64,000 nucleotides of DNA from Peribacillus simplex NBRC 15720 = DSM 1321 (GTDB lineage: Bacteria; Bacillota; Bacilli; Bacillales; DSM-1321): positions 1,279,501 to 1,343,500 of the forward strand of contig NZ_CP017704.1 of assembly GCF_002243645.1 (NCBI RefSeq), read 5' to 3'. Positions within the stretch are counted from its first letter, which is position 1; each line of letters starts with the position of its first letter. The translations under genes and the position numbers were made by a program. The notes beneath the pieces were generated by a model that was given only the letters and a program-made list of their open reading frames with translations, did no database searches and was not told the origin of the DNA. Below, piece by piece: positions 15,504 to 26,372 of this stretch.

Positions 15504-16712
15504 TCACTGATTATACTGGATATTTCCCTTTTCCATCATCAATTTATGCTTATCATAGAAATTTTTTTCCAAAATTTGAGCTTGATCACTGGTTAAGGGA
15601 AGGGTAAATTCCCTTTCAACTTTAAAAACCCCTTCTTCCAGCTTTGATAGATAACCCAATTGCTCCAAAATCATGATATATTGACCTACAGGAAACTCGA
15701 TGGGTTTTTCATGAAGCAATGGCAACGGTCTGAACTTTATTTCCCCTATTTTTGAACGCTTTCTAAAAATGTGGATAATATCAGCCATAGAAATCTTTTC
15801 CCCTGTTCTTTTCTCTTGAAACACATCCATGTATAACCATGCCTGCCATTCGATTGAAGCAGTTTCGATTAACAGCATCCCTCTGACGGGAACACCCACT
15901 TCAATGGGAAGTGTCGCAGGTGAAATATGATGTAAATATAACCCCTCGAAAAAAGGATCGCATCTGCGTGCTGTTTTCACTCGATGGAGGGACCAGCCAT
16001 TTCGTTTATATCTCCACGCAGGCAGAAAAGGGAAACTAAAGCAGTTTTGGGGCAATGCACGATTAGGGGGAAGCAGCTTTAAAGAAGCTGTTGTCAATTC
16101 GGCAAAGACGGTTCTAGGGGTAAAAGGAGTGAGGTTCTTCAATACTGATAAATGATCAGTTTCCGGGCAAAACATCCAAAGAAACGGATGATGGAAGCTG
16201 CCGGTGACGAAGAGCCATTGGAAGCGGGATAAACTGAATTCATACAAGCTTTTCCTTTTTAAGCGTTTTGCAGCGAGGATCCAGATTGGCTTGATGCCTA
16301 TGCTTTGATAGGCTCTTGTCCTTTCCATGAATTCAACCTCGGGGATAACTGAGCATTGAAATTCTATTGCATAGCGATTACCTCCTATCCTAGCTAAAAT
16401 ATCAGCCCTTTTCTTAATTTCGGGAAGGTAGGCTTCTAGATCCACTTGATAACCATGTGATAAAAACCACTGAAACAATTTTCTTTTTCCCATTAAATGA
16501 TAGGCGGATTCCGGTTCTGAAAAAGCACGGCATGAAGAACCATTTTTATGGGCGAAATGCGGGACCCTGACGTTTCCCGCTTTGATGGTCATTTCCATCT
16601 TGCAGCATGGACAGTAATAGTCTGCTGACTTTCTCCATTCATCAATCACGTTTGCCGGTATCTTTTCAGGGAGGGTAATCCATGTCCCATCCTTCTTTAT
16701 CGCAGTTAGCAT
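15504..16712 (-). CDS. coiA: Competence protein CoiA
   Basis: CoiA is a competence-induced nuclease-like protein needed for efficient DNA transformation and recombination. Features in order are an N-terminal region with a CPCCKMEM zinc-type pair (about 33-40) and PHFAH, the nuclease-like core with DLEAYLPEIKKRADILARIG and YAIEFQCS (a D-ExK-like arrangement, about 90-125), and a less conserved C-terminal half. I took ATG 16712 because GAGGAGGAG stands 5 bases upstream and overlaps the earlier in-frame ATG at 16727. The length is 402 residues, near the family norm. It sits between cls and pepF; in B. subtilis coiA follows mecA. Confidence 0.88.
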   Translation of the reverse strand: MLTAIKKDGTWITLPEKIPANVIDEWRKSADYYCPCCKMEMTIKAGNVRVPHFAHKNGSSCRAFSEPESAYHLMGKRKLFQWFLSHGYQVDLEAYLPEIKKRADILARIGGNRYAIEFQCSVIPEVEFMERTRAYQSIGIKPIWILAAKRLKRKSLYEFSLSRFQWLFVTGSFHHPFLWMFCPETDHLSVLKNLTPFTPRTVFAELTTASLKLLPPNRALPQNCFSFPFLPAWRYKRNGWSLHRVKTARRCDPFFEGLYLHHISPATLPIEVGVPVRGMLLIETASIEWQAWLYMDVFQEKRTGEKISMADIIHIFRKRSKIGEIKFRPLPLLHEKPIEFPVGQYIMILEQLGYLSKLEEGVFKVEREFTLPLTSDQAQILEKNFYDKHKLMMEKGNIQYNQ

Positions 16713-16770
16713 AAATCTCCTCCTCATCCACTACATTCGCCTGCTTCGCTTAGGATTCCTTTTAATCCGC

Positions 16771-16793
16771 AAAAAAAAATGCCTGATCGGCAT
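16771..16793 (-). terminator. Terminator of cls
   Basis: ATGCC-GATCA-GGCAT on the minus strand is followed by nine T, 13 bases after the cls stop. Confidence 0.85.
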
Positions 16794-16805
16794 AAAGGAA
16801 AGTAT

Positions 16806-18314
16806 CTAAAGAAGGGGTGAAAGCAAACGGCAAGTGGACTCCAATACTTTCAAACCGAAATTCCGTTTGGAAAACGCATCAATCTCCACTTCTTGGGATA
16901 CCTTTATATCTTCCAAAAAATCATTCACCAGCTGCTGAGTACTTTCCGTTCGGTAGAGAAAAGCATTGACTTCGAAATTCAGGTGAAAGCTTCTCATATC
17001 CATATTGGTTGTCCCAATTGATGCCAGTTGGTCATCAACGATGATGATTTTACTATGCATGAAGCCTTCATTATATTGAAATATACGAACTCCGGAAGCA
17101 AGCAATTCGGGAAAATAAGTTCTCGAAGCATGAAATACGATACGTTTATCGGGGTTCTTCGGGACGAGCAGCCTGACATCCAAACCACTTAAAGCAGCCA
17201 CCTTCAACGCTTGAAAGATATCGTCATCAGGAACGAAATACGGGGAGGCAATCCAGACGGACTTTTCTGCTGATGTGATCATCTTAAAAAAAATGCTTTT
17301 AATGATCGTCCACTCACTATCCGGTCCGCCGCCAATCAATTGAACTCCGCCATGTCCGTGATGGTTCGGCAGGCCAGCCATGAGATATTCATCACTTAAA
17401 AAACTATTATTGGTGCTATAATACCAATCCTGCAGAAATATGAGCTGTAAAGTCCTGACCGCTTCCCCCTTTATGATAAGATGCGTATCCCGCCAGGAAC
17501 CGAATTTCTGATCTTGTCCCAAATATTCATCCCCAATATTAAGGCCGCCGATGAAACCGACCGAGCCATCGATCACAATTATTTTACGATGGTTACGAAA
17601 GTTGAATTTATTATTTAATAAAGGGAGATGCACCGGACCAAAGGCCACTATTTCGGCTCCCGCATTCCTCAGTTCATCGATATAAGAGCGAGCTAACTTC
17701 CAAGAACCAACCGCATCATAGAGAAATCGGACCTCTACCCCTTCTTTTACTTTTTGTATCAAGATGTCCTTTAGCAGACCGCCAATGCGGTCATCCCTCA
17801 CAATATAATATTCTAAATGAATATGATGTCTGGCTTTTTTTAATTCTTCGATGATATTGGAAAATGTCTCCTCACCATTCCTTAAAACCCGAGTTTCAGT
17901 CGTAAATGAAATAGGGCTATTCCCCAGCCTATTTGCAAGAGTGATTAACTGCTGAGGGTTCTCGCCCATTTCCTTAATTCGTTCATTATATTCCGCTTCG
18001 CCGCTAATTTTCACGAAACTCTGCTTATCCAAAAAGTACTTCTTGCGAAATATCCTTTCTTTCCGAAAATTACGGCCAAACAAAAAGTAAAAAATGAAAC
18101 CGATGAATGGAAAAGCGCCAAAAATAACAAGCCATGTTATGGTCTGGATGGGATCTCGATTTTCCAGGAAAATGTTGAATCCAATTATCACCAAGAAAAG
18201 GGTCAATATAAGGCTAGAATAAAAAATCAGCCCGCCATCGACGCCATTTATTAGAAAATACCAAGTGCTGACCAACAAGAGAATAAGCAGACCGATGCCA
18301 ACTATATTCTTCAC
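16806..18314 (-). CDS. cls: Cardiolipin synthase
   Basis: A membrane-bound phospholipase D-type enzyme that joins two phosphatidylglycerol molecules to cardiolipin and glycerol. Two N-terminal membrane helices (about 3-23 and 30-52, with a third near 60-80) precede two HKD motifs: NFRNHRKIIVIDGSVGFIGG (about 235-254) and FMHSKIIIVDDQLASIGTTN (about 415-434). The 502-residue length is typical for ClsA. It lies between mecA and coiA, where B. subtilis has no such gene, so it is an insertion relative to that genome. It has its own terminator, and the mecA terminator separates it from upstream. Confidence 0.94.
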   Translation of the reverse strand: MKNIVGIGLLILLLVSTWYFLINGVDGGLIFYSSLILTLFLVIIGFNIFLENRDPIQTITWLVIFGAFPFIGFIFYFLFGRNFRKERIFRKKYFLDKQSFVKISGEAEYNERIKEMGENPQQLITLANRLGNSPISFTTETRVLRNGEETFSNIIEELKKARHHIHLEYYIVRDDRIGGLLKDILIQKVKEGVEVRFLYDAVGSWKLARSYIDELRNAGAEIVAFGPVHLPLLNNKFNFRNHRKIIVIDGSVGFIGGLNIGDEYLGQDQKFGSWRDTHLIIKGEAVRTLQLIFLQDWYYSTNNSFLSDEYLMAGLPNHHGHGGVQLIGGGPDSEWTIIKSIFFKMITSAEKSVWIASPYFVPDDDIFQALKVAALSGLDVRLLVPKNPDKRIVFHASRTYFPELLASGVRIFQYNEGFMHSKIIIVDDQLASIGTTNMDMRSFHLNFEVNAFLYRTESTQQLVNDFLEDIKVSQEVEIDAFSKRNFGLKVLESTCRLLSPLL

Positions 18315-18393
18315 CTAGACTACCTCCAATTAACAAACACAGGCACATTTAAAAACCTCCCTGCTAAGGTAAAAAAAACATTTATTCTTGGAC

Positions 18394-18423
18394 GAAAAGG
18401 CCGATTTCTACTGAAATCGGCCT
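18394..18423 (-). terminator. Terminator of mecA
   Basis: AGGCCGATTTC-AGTA-GAAATCGGCCT is a perfect 11-bp stem followed on the minus strand by TTTTCG, directly after the mecA stop. Confidence 0.85.
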
Positions 18424-18430
18424 CAACAGT

Positions 18431-19099
18431 CTATGCGAAATATTTATCGACCGTTGTGAATACATCATTTTCGATAACTATCTTCCCGTACTCTTCAAGC
18501 ATGTGCACCGTTATAGGTGACTCCTGACTATATTCCAATAAAAGACTTAGAACATTATCGATTTCTTCCTCATCAATCTCCGCCTCGGAAAATTCGATAT
18601 AAAGATAATATTTATTCTGATAAACATAAAGTTTTGTCGTCCAGTCATCCAAGCCATGACGCTTGCTTAATGAAATGACATCTTCAAAATCCTCGAAAAT
18701 CGTGATGAATTCAATCATACCATCTTCGAATGTCATACCGCTTTCTTCATCTTTACCATGAAAATGTTGATCAAGTAGCGTATCCATCTTGTCTGATACA
18801 TTCAAATCCCTTAACTTATCATCTGAAAGAGGCAGCTCGAGTTTCTGACCATCTTTGGCAAGCTGGGCTTTTGTGACCAAAACTTCCAAGCCTTTTTCAA
18901 GGGCTTGAACTTGAATCCATAAAGGTCCTTCAATCATGAATTCTTCTTCTTGATGCACTTCATCCATCATTTCCCAAAAAAGTTCCTCACTTCGTTCGCG
19001 GCTGTACCAAATTTCTTCGCGATCAAAGCCTCTTTCCTCAATATCTATATAGGAAATATAAAATTTAACTGTATCGTCATTAATGCGTTCGATTTCCAT
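18431..19099 (-). CDS. mecA: Adaptor protein MecA
   Basis: MecA is the adaptor that activates ClpC and delivers ComK and ComS for degradation, so holding competence off. The 222-residue protein has the N-terminal substrate-binding domain (about 1-80, opening MEIERINDDTVKFYISYIDI) and the C-terminal ClpC-binding domain (about 125-222, with FEDFEDVISLSKR and LYVYQNKYYLYIEF), joined by a charged linker. B. subtilis MecA has 218 residues. It follows spx in the same direction, but the B. subtilis gene between them (yjbE) is missing and a terminator separates them. Confidence 0.95.
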   Translation of the reverse strand: MEIERINDDTVKFYISYIDIEERGFDREEIWYSRERSEELFWEMMDEVHQEEEFMIEGPLWIQVQALEKGLEVLVTKAQLAKDGQKLELPLSDDKLRDLNVSDKMDTLLDQHFHGKDEESGMTFEDGMIEFITIFEDFEDVISLSKRHGLDDWTTKLYVYQNKYYLYIEFSEAEIDEEEIDNVLSLLLEYSQESPITVHMLEEYGKIVIENDVFTTVDKYFA

Positions 19100-19549
19100 G
19101 ATTCCCCTCTCCCTTCCTTCTCATTTTGAAGGGATAATAACCCCCAAGCGAAAATTGCTCTTAAAAGCTCTTTACCCGTAAGTGAATACTGTAAATCATG
19201 ATAGTCATTAAAACAGACTATTTTACATCATTTTATGACAAAACCTTGAAGAAGGGAAATAAAAAACATTACTTATCTAAAAAACAATTGTTTGCCTAAT
19301 ATTCCATTCATTCTATAAAAAAATTCATCCGCATGCAACTATCATAATGCTTTATTCAATTTTAATCTTACTGCCGTTAATGCCTTATTATATACATGGC
19401 ATGATGAGCTTCATTCTTATTTTTTCTTTAAATGATGACCGGTTCAAGGGACCTGCTGCAGGCTCAGAAACGTCTGCTGTCGCCTATGAATCCTGTTATG
19501 TTCCCCGTTATTATGTTAAAAAAATCAGCGAAAATTGGTTATGTATAAA
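19100..19549. other. Intergenic region between spx and mecA
   Basis: About 450 AT-rich bases. The mecA promoter must be here, but no clear box pair was found. A plus-strand frame (19347-19583) has no ribosome site. B. subtilis carries the TerC-like yjbE at this place; I see no trace of it. Confidence 0.6.
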
Positions 19550-19581
19550 GAAAAAGCCCTGCACATTTCCTGGCAGAGCTT
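19550..19581 (-). terminator. Terminator of spx
   Basis: On the minus strand AAGCTCTGC and GCAGGGCTT pair (one G-U) around a 10-base loop, followed by TTTTTCTTT. Confidence 0.8.
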
Positions 19582-19592
19582 GAAAGACCTTA

Positions 19593-19988
19593 TTAGTTGA
19601 CCATACGTTGTGCTTCCCGTAACTGGAAGGTACGAACTTTACGCGGTAAAAAGCGTCTTATCTCATCTTCGTTATAACCAACTTGAAGCCGTTTCTCGTC
19701 AAGGATAATTGGACGTCTTAACAGACCTGGATTCTCCTTGATTAATTTATATAATTCTTGAAGAGGCAGGCTCTCTAAATTTACGTTTAACTTTTGGAAA
19801 GTTTTTGACCGTGTTGAAATGATTTCATCGGTTCCATCTTCTGTCATTCGAAGAATTTCTTTAATCTCATCAATCGTTAACGGTTCTGAAAAAATGTTTC
19901 TTTCTTTATATCCAATCTCATGTTCCTCTAACCATGCTTTTGCTTTTCTGCATGAAGTACAACTAGGTGATGTATATAATGTTACCAT
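19593..19988 (-). CDS. spx: Redox-sensitive RNA polymerase regulator Spx
   Basis: Spx binds the alpha subunit of RNA polymerase and redirects transcription under disulfide stress. The 131-residue ArsC-fold protein has the redox switch Cys10-x-x-Cys13 ([10 protein letters not shown]), the [20 protein letters not shown] stretch with the conserved Arg, and a C-terminus ending LREAQRMVN, the kind of exposed tail recognised by ClpXP. Its degradation adaptor yjbH is 7 kb away in the window. The ATG has a GGGAGTG site. Unlike the yjbC-spx operon of B. subtilis, a terminator and over 900 noncoding bases separate it from yjbC, so it should rely on its own promoter. Confidence 0.97.
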   Translation of the reverse strand: MVTLYTSPSCTSCRKAKAWLEEHEIGYKERNIFSEPLTIDEIKEILRMTEDGTDEIISTRSKTFQKLNVNLESLPLQELYKLIKENPGLLRRPIILDEKRLQVGYNEDEIRRFLPRKVRTFQLREAQRMVN

Positions 19989-20910
19989 GTTTACTCACAC
20001 TCCCTAAATATAGAATCGGTGATCTATGAGGGGAAATCTACTATTAGTATTCATAAGTACCACTCTAATTTGAAATAATTTTAAATAAGTAATTCATTTT
20101 CTTTATTATACACTAATTTATTTAAAATGAATACCCTTTTTGATATTTGGAAAAATCCTTTTAAACTTCTAGTTTTGCCTGTACTATAGCTATTTCTGTT
20201 TTTTATGTAATACATTAAAACCGCTTTTTCTAATTGAAAATACCTACCTACCATTCTCATTTAACTCTCAATACGGCCCTCATGATTTTTTAATTAACTC
20301 GTTACTTTTATTTACCCCCAATCTTTGTCAATAAACAAGATCATGTTAATATATTTTCTTTAATAAAAAGCAAATTCCTCCTTTTACAAGAAAAACCATT
20401 CTTTTAGCACATATATTTCCAAAAGTAAAAAAGGTAATTCGAAAAAATCAGCGATAAGGGAGCAATCTACCATCCAAGAAGTTATAGATATTCGTTTTCC
20501 TGCAAAATATGCACAATAAAAAAAGACAGTTTGCTACAGTCAAAAAAAACGATCCAGTTGATTTCAGAAATCCGCTCCCTTTCCGCAGACTGTCTGCCAA
20601 GCCTCCTTGCCGCAAGCATCTAGCGGGTCTCGGCAAGCCAGTTATTCGGCAGGAGTGTCGCAAATTTCTTCAATATATTGGGGGTTACATCCAAATAAAA
20701 AAAGTGAAAATTGAAGGTTAACCAAGTTCTCCTTTTAAAAAACATGGTTCGAGGTAAAACCATTCCGGAGCTCCTTTTATCGACAAATTCTAAGAAAAGA
20801 TAGTTTGCCTCAATTTTTCTTTGAAAAATGTTCCGGTTGTTTTCTGCTGGAGCACTTTTTCGGCCGTTCACACAATTTTTCGTCCTTTACCGTACTTTTT
20901 TCGACAAACT
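19989..20910. other. Long intergenic region upstream of spx
   Basis: About 920 bases. The first 450 are AT-rich and should hold the spx promoter; a minus-strand TATAAT stands at about 20105-20110 without a good -35. The middle contains a G+C-richer Bacillaceae-type repeat (20555-20672). The last 230 bases show no clear feature before the yjbC terminator. No coding frame with a ribosome site was found. Confidence 0.55.
20555..20672. repeat. Bacillaceae-type noncoding interspersed repeat
   Basis: The stretch beginning GTTGATTTC and running through CCGCTCCCTTTCCGC, AAGCCTCC, AGCGGGTCTCGGC and GGCAGGAGTGTCGC is clearly G+C-richer than its surroundings. It resembles an imperfect palindromic element that I recall being scattered in many Bacillaceae genomes (pattern GTTGATTTCCGCTCC ... 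GCCTCCT ... GCGGGGTCTC ... CGCAGGAGTCTCG). It has no open frame. Its mechanism of spread is unknown to me. Assignment is from pattern memory and needs a genome search. Confidence 0.6.
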
Positions 20911-20941
20911 AAAAAGGGCTGGTGAACAACCAGCCCTTTTT
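20911..20941. terminator. Terminator of yjbC
   Basis: AAAAAGGGCTGGT-GAACA-ACCAGCCCTTTTT is a perfect 13-bp stem with A and T runs on both sides, next to the yjbC stop. Confidence 0.9.
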
Positions 20942-20943
20942 TC

Positions 20944-21525
20944 TCAAACTTCCATCTCTTTAAAAATATCCGTTTCCTGACCTGCATTCAAGCTTAGTAC
21001 ATCTTCTACATCTTGATAAGATTTCCCATATAGATCATCATCTTTGTAAGTATGGATTTCAGAATAAATCTCTTTCATGAAATCAAATACGTCTTCTTCA
21101 TCAACAGATGGATTTGCCGGCCAATATAAGATTTCCATAGGCGTATTCTCCTTGGTCGCAAGTGATTTTCTGCTGTAGGAAATCGAAGAGGCATGCTGGA
21201 ACCCTTCCCTTTTATAAAATTTCAGCCTTTTAAATGTATCATCATCATTTTCTTGTATTGGTTCTACTTCCAGCAAGATCGTTTTCTGCTTTTTTTGCAA
21301 TTTTTGAATTAATTTCCTTCCTAGTCCCTGCCCCCTTGATTTCTTGGATACAAAAAGGTAATCAACGAATATAAACTCTTCCCCTTCCACATACAATAAA
21401 ACATGGTCGGGCCCTTCATCCTTCTTATATATTTCCTGCTTATCTTCTAAAAGAACTTCTATATGTTCTTTGGACTTCATTTCTTCAATAGGGAAATACT
21501 GGTTTAGTTTTTCATACCAATTCAT
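20944..21525 (-). CDS. yjbC: GNAT-family acetyltransferase YjbC
   Basis: A 193-residue GNAT-type N-acetyltransferase. The acetyl-CoA motif SRGQGLGRKLIQKLQ (about 63-77) follows a beta strand FIFVDYLFVSKK, and FKRLKFYKREGFQHA is the typical motif B. The C-terminal 70 residues are acidic and outside the core domain. In B. subtilis yjbC lies directly upstream of spx and the two are cotranscribed; here a strong terminator and a long gap follow it. The acceptor substrate is unknown. Confidence 0.88.
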   Translation of the reverse strand: MNWYEKLNQYFPIEEMKSKEHIEVLLEDKQEIYKKDEGPDHVLLYVEGEEFIFVDYLFVSKKSRGQGLGRKLIQKLQKKQKTILLEVEPIQENDDDTFKRLKFYKREGFQHASSISYSRKSLATKENTPMEILYWPANPSVDEEDVFDFMKEIYSEIHTYKDDDLYGKSYQDVEDVLSLNAGQETDIFKEMEV

Positions 21526-21621
21526 AATTTAATCTCCTCATTTGCTAGTTTATACTTTCCAGATTTTTTCTTATCCACTACAATGGAACTTGAATAGCTT
21601 GAAAATATTAGGAGGGTTTTG

Positions 21622-21810
21622 ATGATTAGTTACTTTTTGGACTTTTTTTTAGTCGCTGCTTGCGTTATTGGCATTACAGCTGTGAATGGCGTTGTGACGA
21701 ATGGCATCGGCGAAAAATGGTTTGGCGGGAAACGTCACTCTCATATTTTCGATCAATCGAAACGAATTCAGTCAGGGTGGAGTCAAGTTGGCGGGAATAA
21801 AAAGCGGTAA
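21622..21810 (+). CDS. 62-residue single-helix membrane protein
   Basis: A small protein of unknown function. GGAGGG lies 5 bases before ATG 21622. The N-terminal helix ISYFLDFFLVAACVIGITAV spans the membrane, followed by a glycine-rich linker (NGVVTNGIGEKWFGGKRHSH) and a basic C-terminus. It is divergent from yjbC and ends at a good terminator it shares with the convergent DUF4015 gene. I cannot assign a family. Confidence 0.65.
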   Translation: MISYFLDFFLVAACVIGITAVNGVVTNGIGEKWFGGKRHSHIFDQSKRIQSGWSQVGGNKKR

Positions 21811-21824
21811 TTCAGAGAGAATTT

Positions 21825-21863
21825 GGATGACCGGAAGGATCTTCCAAGGTCATCCTTTTTTTT
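21825..21863 (+). terminator. Terminator of the 62-aa membrane protein gene
   Basis: GGATGACCGGAAG-GAT-CTTCC-x2-GGTCATCC is a long stem with a 2-base bulge followed by eight T. Confidence 0.85.
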
Positions 21864-23040
21864 ATGGGGTATAGTCTACTCCCTTTGTATATCGATTTGC
21901 TGCATTCCATAATAAGTATTCATCAATACCATTATCATTCAATGCTTTTATTTGAGCTTCCACTTCTTCCTTACCATATCTTTGGTAATTCCCCTCTCCT
22001 AAATATGAGGCAGTAAAATCTTGTAGCCATGGTCTTGAAGTAGGTGGTGTTTTTAATTCCTTCAGCTTCCCGTTCTCCAATTTCGCATATTCCTTAACGA
22101 GATTATAAGGCTCCAAATCGGGCTTATCGATACCAAAATAAGATGTCCAGTGGCTTGGATAGATCATCGAGGAAATTACATCGACATTCTCAGAGATTTT
22201 TGTGAAGTTTTGCCCAATTCCTGGAGCTTCAGGCAATGTAGCCGAATATCCAAAAATATCCACTGACACTTCCACACCATATGGCTCCAGTTGTTTCCTC
22301 GCATAACTTACGAAATCTGTCACTGCCTGAACCCTTTTGGCTGTATGACTCACTTTCGCTTCATCATATTCACCGACATCATATTTCAAATCTTCTTCTT
22401 TATTTTCGAATCCTTCAGGAAAACGGACATAGTCAAATTGAATTTCTTTAAAACCCATCTTTGCCGCTTCAATGGCAATACCGACATTATAATCCCACAC
22501 TTCTTTTAAGAATGGGTTAACGAAGGCTTCCCCTCGACCATTCTTCCATACCTTTTCACCATCTAAAAATGATAATTCAGGCTTTTCTTTAGCCAGAAGG
22601 GAATCTTTAAAGACGACTACCCTTGCAATCGGATAAATCTGTTTATCCTCAAATTTTTTCAGCATTGCCCTTGGGTTTTTTATGTAGTCTTTACCAATCC
22701 CAGCATATGGAGAATCGGGATCTTCGGTTTTAAACGTAACGTTCCCCCTGTCATCCTTAATGTCAATGACCATCGCATTCAAATCGGTTTCATCTACATA
22801 CTTAATAAGTTCATTCAATTTATTGCCACCCGCTGCAGGTCCGGTCACATATATTCCGCGCACAGCATCCGGATAGTCGAATTTCAACCCCGAATCAAAA
22901 ACAAAACGCGGTACGCTCACAGGCAATTCTTTATTTTCTAATGCCACCTGCCTGGTTTCGTTCATGCCTTGTGCATGAACTGGCTGTTGAATCAGGAATA
23001 TGCACATACCTGTCATCAACCATTTACACTTTGGTTTCAT
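21862..23040 (-). CDS. Secreted DUF4015 putative glycoside hydrolase
   Basis: A secreted protein with a predicted TIM-barrel domain of the DUF4015 type (putative glycosyl hydrolases). The signal peptide has MKPKCKW, a hydrophobic core and a likely cleavage after VHA. Family landmarks are AVRGIYVTGPAAG (about 60-72), LNAMVIDIKDDRGNVTF, FKEIQFDYVRFPEGF and the late WLQDFTASY and IDEYLLWNA. I chose ATG 23040, three bases after GAGGTGGAG; the ATG seven codons earlier lies before that site. It replaces the opp and yjbB genes of the B. subtilis order. The substrate, probably a polysaccharide, is unknown. Confidence 0.82.
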   Translation of the reverse strand: MKPKCKWLMTGMCIFLIQQPVHAQGMNETRQVALENKELPVSVPRFVFDSGLKFDYPDAVRGIYVTGPAAGGNKLNELIKYVDETDLNAMVIDIKDDRGNVTFKTEDPDSPYAGIGKDYIKNPRAMLKKFEDKQIYPIARVVVFKDSLLAKEKPELSFLDGEKVWKNGRGEAFVNPFLKEVWDYNVGIAIEAAKMGFKEIQFDYVRFPEGFENKEEDLKYDVGEYDEAKVSHTAKRVQAVTDFVSYARKQLEPYGVEVSVDIFGYSATLPEAPGIGQNFTKISENVDVISSMIYPSHWTSYFGIDKPDLEPYNLVKEYAKLENGKLKELKTPPTSRPWLQDFTASYLGEGNYQRYGKEEVEAQIKALNDNGIDEYLLWNAANRYTKGVDYTP

Positions 23041-24567
<1,527 letters not shown>

Positions 24568-24602
24568 AAAAAAGACGATCCTCAACGGATCGTCTTTTTT
24601 TG
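24568..24602. terminator. Bidirectional terminator trpS/yjbA
   Basis: GACGATCC-TCAAC-GGATCGTC flanked by an A run and a T run, so both trpS and the convergent yjbA can end here. Confidence 0.9.
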
Positions 24603-24603
24603 T

Positions 24604-25362
24604 TCATAATATTGATGGGCTATCGCCAGCCTCCACTTGCCAAAGCTTTTCAAAAAAAGGCTGCCCCTTCACAAGGTTTTCACAAAGTTGAAGGTGCTTC
24701 TCTGACCAGCCTTCCTTCATTTCTTCATATAACTCAAGCCAAGCTATCTGAAAATCCATTTCTTGAATACTTTCATATTTCTCAGGGGCCCATTCTGTAT
24801 ACCAATAGCGGATTTCAGCAGTGTTTTTCGCCGTGAATAATTGGTCCATGGCCATGAATAGCAATTGCTTAAGCTGTCTTTCTTTTCTTGTCAAACCGTT
24901 CATGAATAAGGGAGACGGCGACAAAATATGATATTCTTTCTCAGATGTAGGTTTTTCAGTAAAGGTGTAATCCATCTCATCATGGTTTTCTATCATGTCA
25001 TAAACAATTTGTTCCTGCCGGGGAATTATTCTGCTTTTCCTAATCGGAATATGATAACCTATCGTATCAACAGCTAAAATTCCATTTCCATCAGTCACGA
25101 TAAAACAATAGTCAAGCTGAATTCGTTCATGATTTTTCCTTGCATATGCTTTTTGATACACATCATTCAGCAAAGGCTTAGGTAATTCTGACAAGTCGTT
25201 TTCTATGTAGTGGAACAATGTTGATGACACTTTCAACAAAGGAACTTGATCTAGTAGTTCAATCCCATCATCCTTCCTCCATTCATGAAAATGACAAATA
25301 TTATAGCCGTTTTCTTCTCCTTCAAACCAGTTAACCCATACATCATGAAGATATAGCATCAT
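24604..25362 (-). CDS. yjbA: YjbA (DUF3603/UPF0736) protein
   Basis: A 252-residue conserved Bacillales protein of unknown function, the same length as B. subtilis YjbA (250). It opens [33 protein letters not shown] (I note [15 protein letters not shown]) and has an acidic, helix-rich C-terminal half with several Trp and Tyr ([15 protein letters not shown]). No catalytic motif is visible. It stands next to trpS as in B. subtilis, though the app and opp transporter genes that flank this pair there are missing here. Confidence 0.85.
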   Translation of the reverse strand: MMLYLHDVWVNWFEGEENGYNICHFHEWRKDDGIELLDQVPLLKVSSTLFHYIENDLSELPKPLLNDVYQKAYARKNHERIQLDYCFIVTDGNGILAVDTIGYHIPIRKSRIIPRQEQIVYDMIENHDEMDYTFTEKPTSEKEYHILSPSPLFMNGLTRKERQLKQLLFMAMDQLFTAKNTAEIRYWYTEWAPEKYESIQEMDFQIAWLELYEEMKEGWSEKHLQLCENLVKGQPFFEKLWQVEAGDSPSIL

Positions 25363-25467
25363 TCATCCCTCACTTAAACAAATTTCTGTTTGTCAATCAG
25401 TATAGGCAGGAACCATACAATTTATTCCTATTCTAGAAAACAGATTAAGAAAAAAAGAACGTATATT

Positions 25468-26235
25468 TTAACTCTTTTTTGATAAGAATTCTTCAGATTG
25501 AATAGTGAATGATTTTTTCACAGAGAGTTTTTCAGAATTTTTCACCAGATAATAGCCACTACAGTATCCAAGCATATATGGATATCCTTTCGTCCCAAGC
25601 AGAAGTACATCATGAAGAGGATCTGTACGTTTTATCATGTGATTTTCCTCTAAATGCTTACTCCAAAATTCTCGTAGTTTATCTTCCTGATATAACTTAG
25701 TCCATTTCGCTAAAAATTTTGCTCCTAAATATTTTCCCACCGTTCTTTCCGCCAGTCCCTCCATGATCATCGTATCCAGGAGAGTGAATTCTTTTTGGTC
25801 CTTTTTCAAATGATGCAGACGGCAAACATGATGATATTCATGAATCAATAGGGCCTCCATTTCCTTTTCGGCTATCCCCTTGCCGTAAAAAAGGAATAGT
25901 TTATCTTTAAATGCCAACCCTGACTTCGTTTCAACTTTTTTATTCCATATACCTGAAGACATGAGCGGAAAAATATATATGGGAACATCAGGACCTCCCC
26001 ATAGCTTCTTATAAGCTGTAAACAAGCTTTGTGTTTTTTCCCATATATTATTTTCTTTTAAGTCTTCCAAAATGAGTTTTGTTTTTTGATTCGGCGAATA
26101 CATGCCATGCTTCAATAAATGATGATAAATCATGTCCGCACCAAGGTTGTTGAATGTACTTTTAAGTCTTTCCAGCATCTGGACCGGGCGGTTAAAATCC
26201 TTCTTCATCCATTCATTGGTTGAAATGACTCCCAT
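25468..26235 (-). CDS. yjaZ: YjaZ, DUF2268 putative zinc protease
   Basis: A DUF2268-type protein with a gluzincin-like motif HEYHH in EALLIHEYHHVCRLHHLKK (about 131-149) and a possible third ligand Glu in MIMEGLAERTVGKYLG, so it is probably a metallopeptidase, in the cytoplasm as no signal peptide is seen. I chose ATG 26235, 8 bases after GGAGGTG; the longer frame to 26295 runs through that site. The length of 255 residues is near B. subtilis YjaZ (261). The substrate is unknown. Confidence 0.82.
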   Translation of the reverse strand: MGVISTNEWMKKDFNRPVQMLERLKSTFNNLGADMIYHHLLKHGMYSPNQKTKLILEDLKENNIWEKTQSLFTAYKKLWGGPDVPIYIFPLMSSGIWNKKVETKSGLAFKDKLFLFYGKGIAEKEMEALLIHEYHHVCRLHHLKKDQKEFTLLDTMIMEGLAERTVGKYLGAKFLAKWTKLYQEDKLREFWSKHLEENHMIKRTDPLHDVLLLGTKGYPYMLGYCSGYYLVKNSEKLSVKKSFTIQSEEFLSKKS

Positions 26236-26331
26236 TTCCCATACACCTCCGCTTCTATTGACTATCGTATGATTTAAAGAGGGCGGTTGACACATATTCT
26301 ATCCTTTGCATGTTCATTTTCCCTTCAATAT

Positions 26332-26358
26332 AAAAAGAGCAGATCCCAAAAGATCTGC
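26332..26358 (-). terminator. Terminator of fabH-fabF
   Basis: GCAGATC-TTTTGG-GATCTGC on the minus strand is followed by TCTTTTTATA, 14 bases after the fabF stop. Confidence 0.85.
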
Positions 26359-26372
26359 CCTTCCTTTAAAAC

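Noticed and set aside
19347..19583. Plus-strand frame between mecA and spx
   Set aside because: No ribosome site, it ends inside the spx terminator, and its hydrophobic start seems to come from AT-rich sequence. It is not a yjbE relic.
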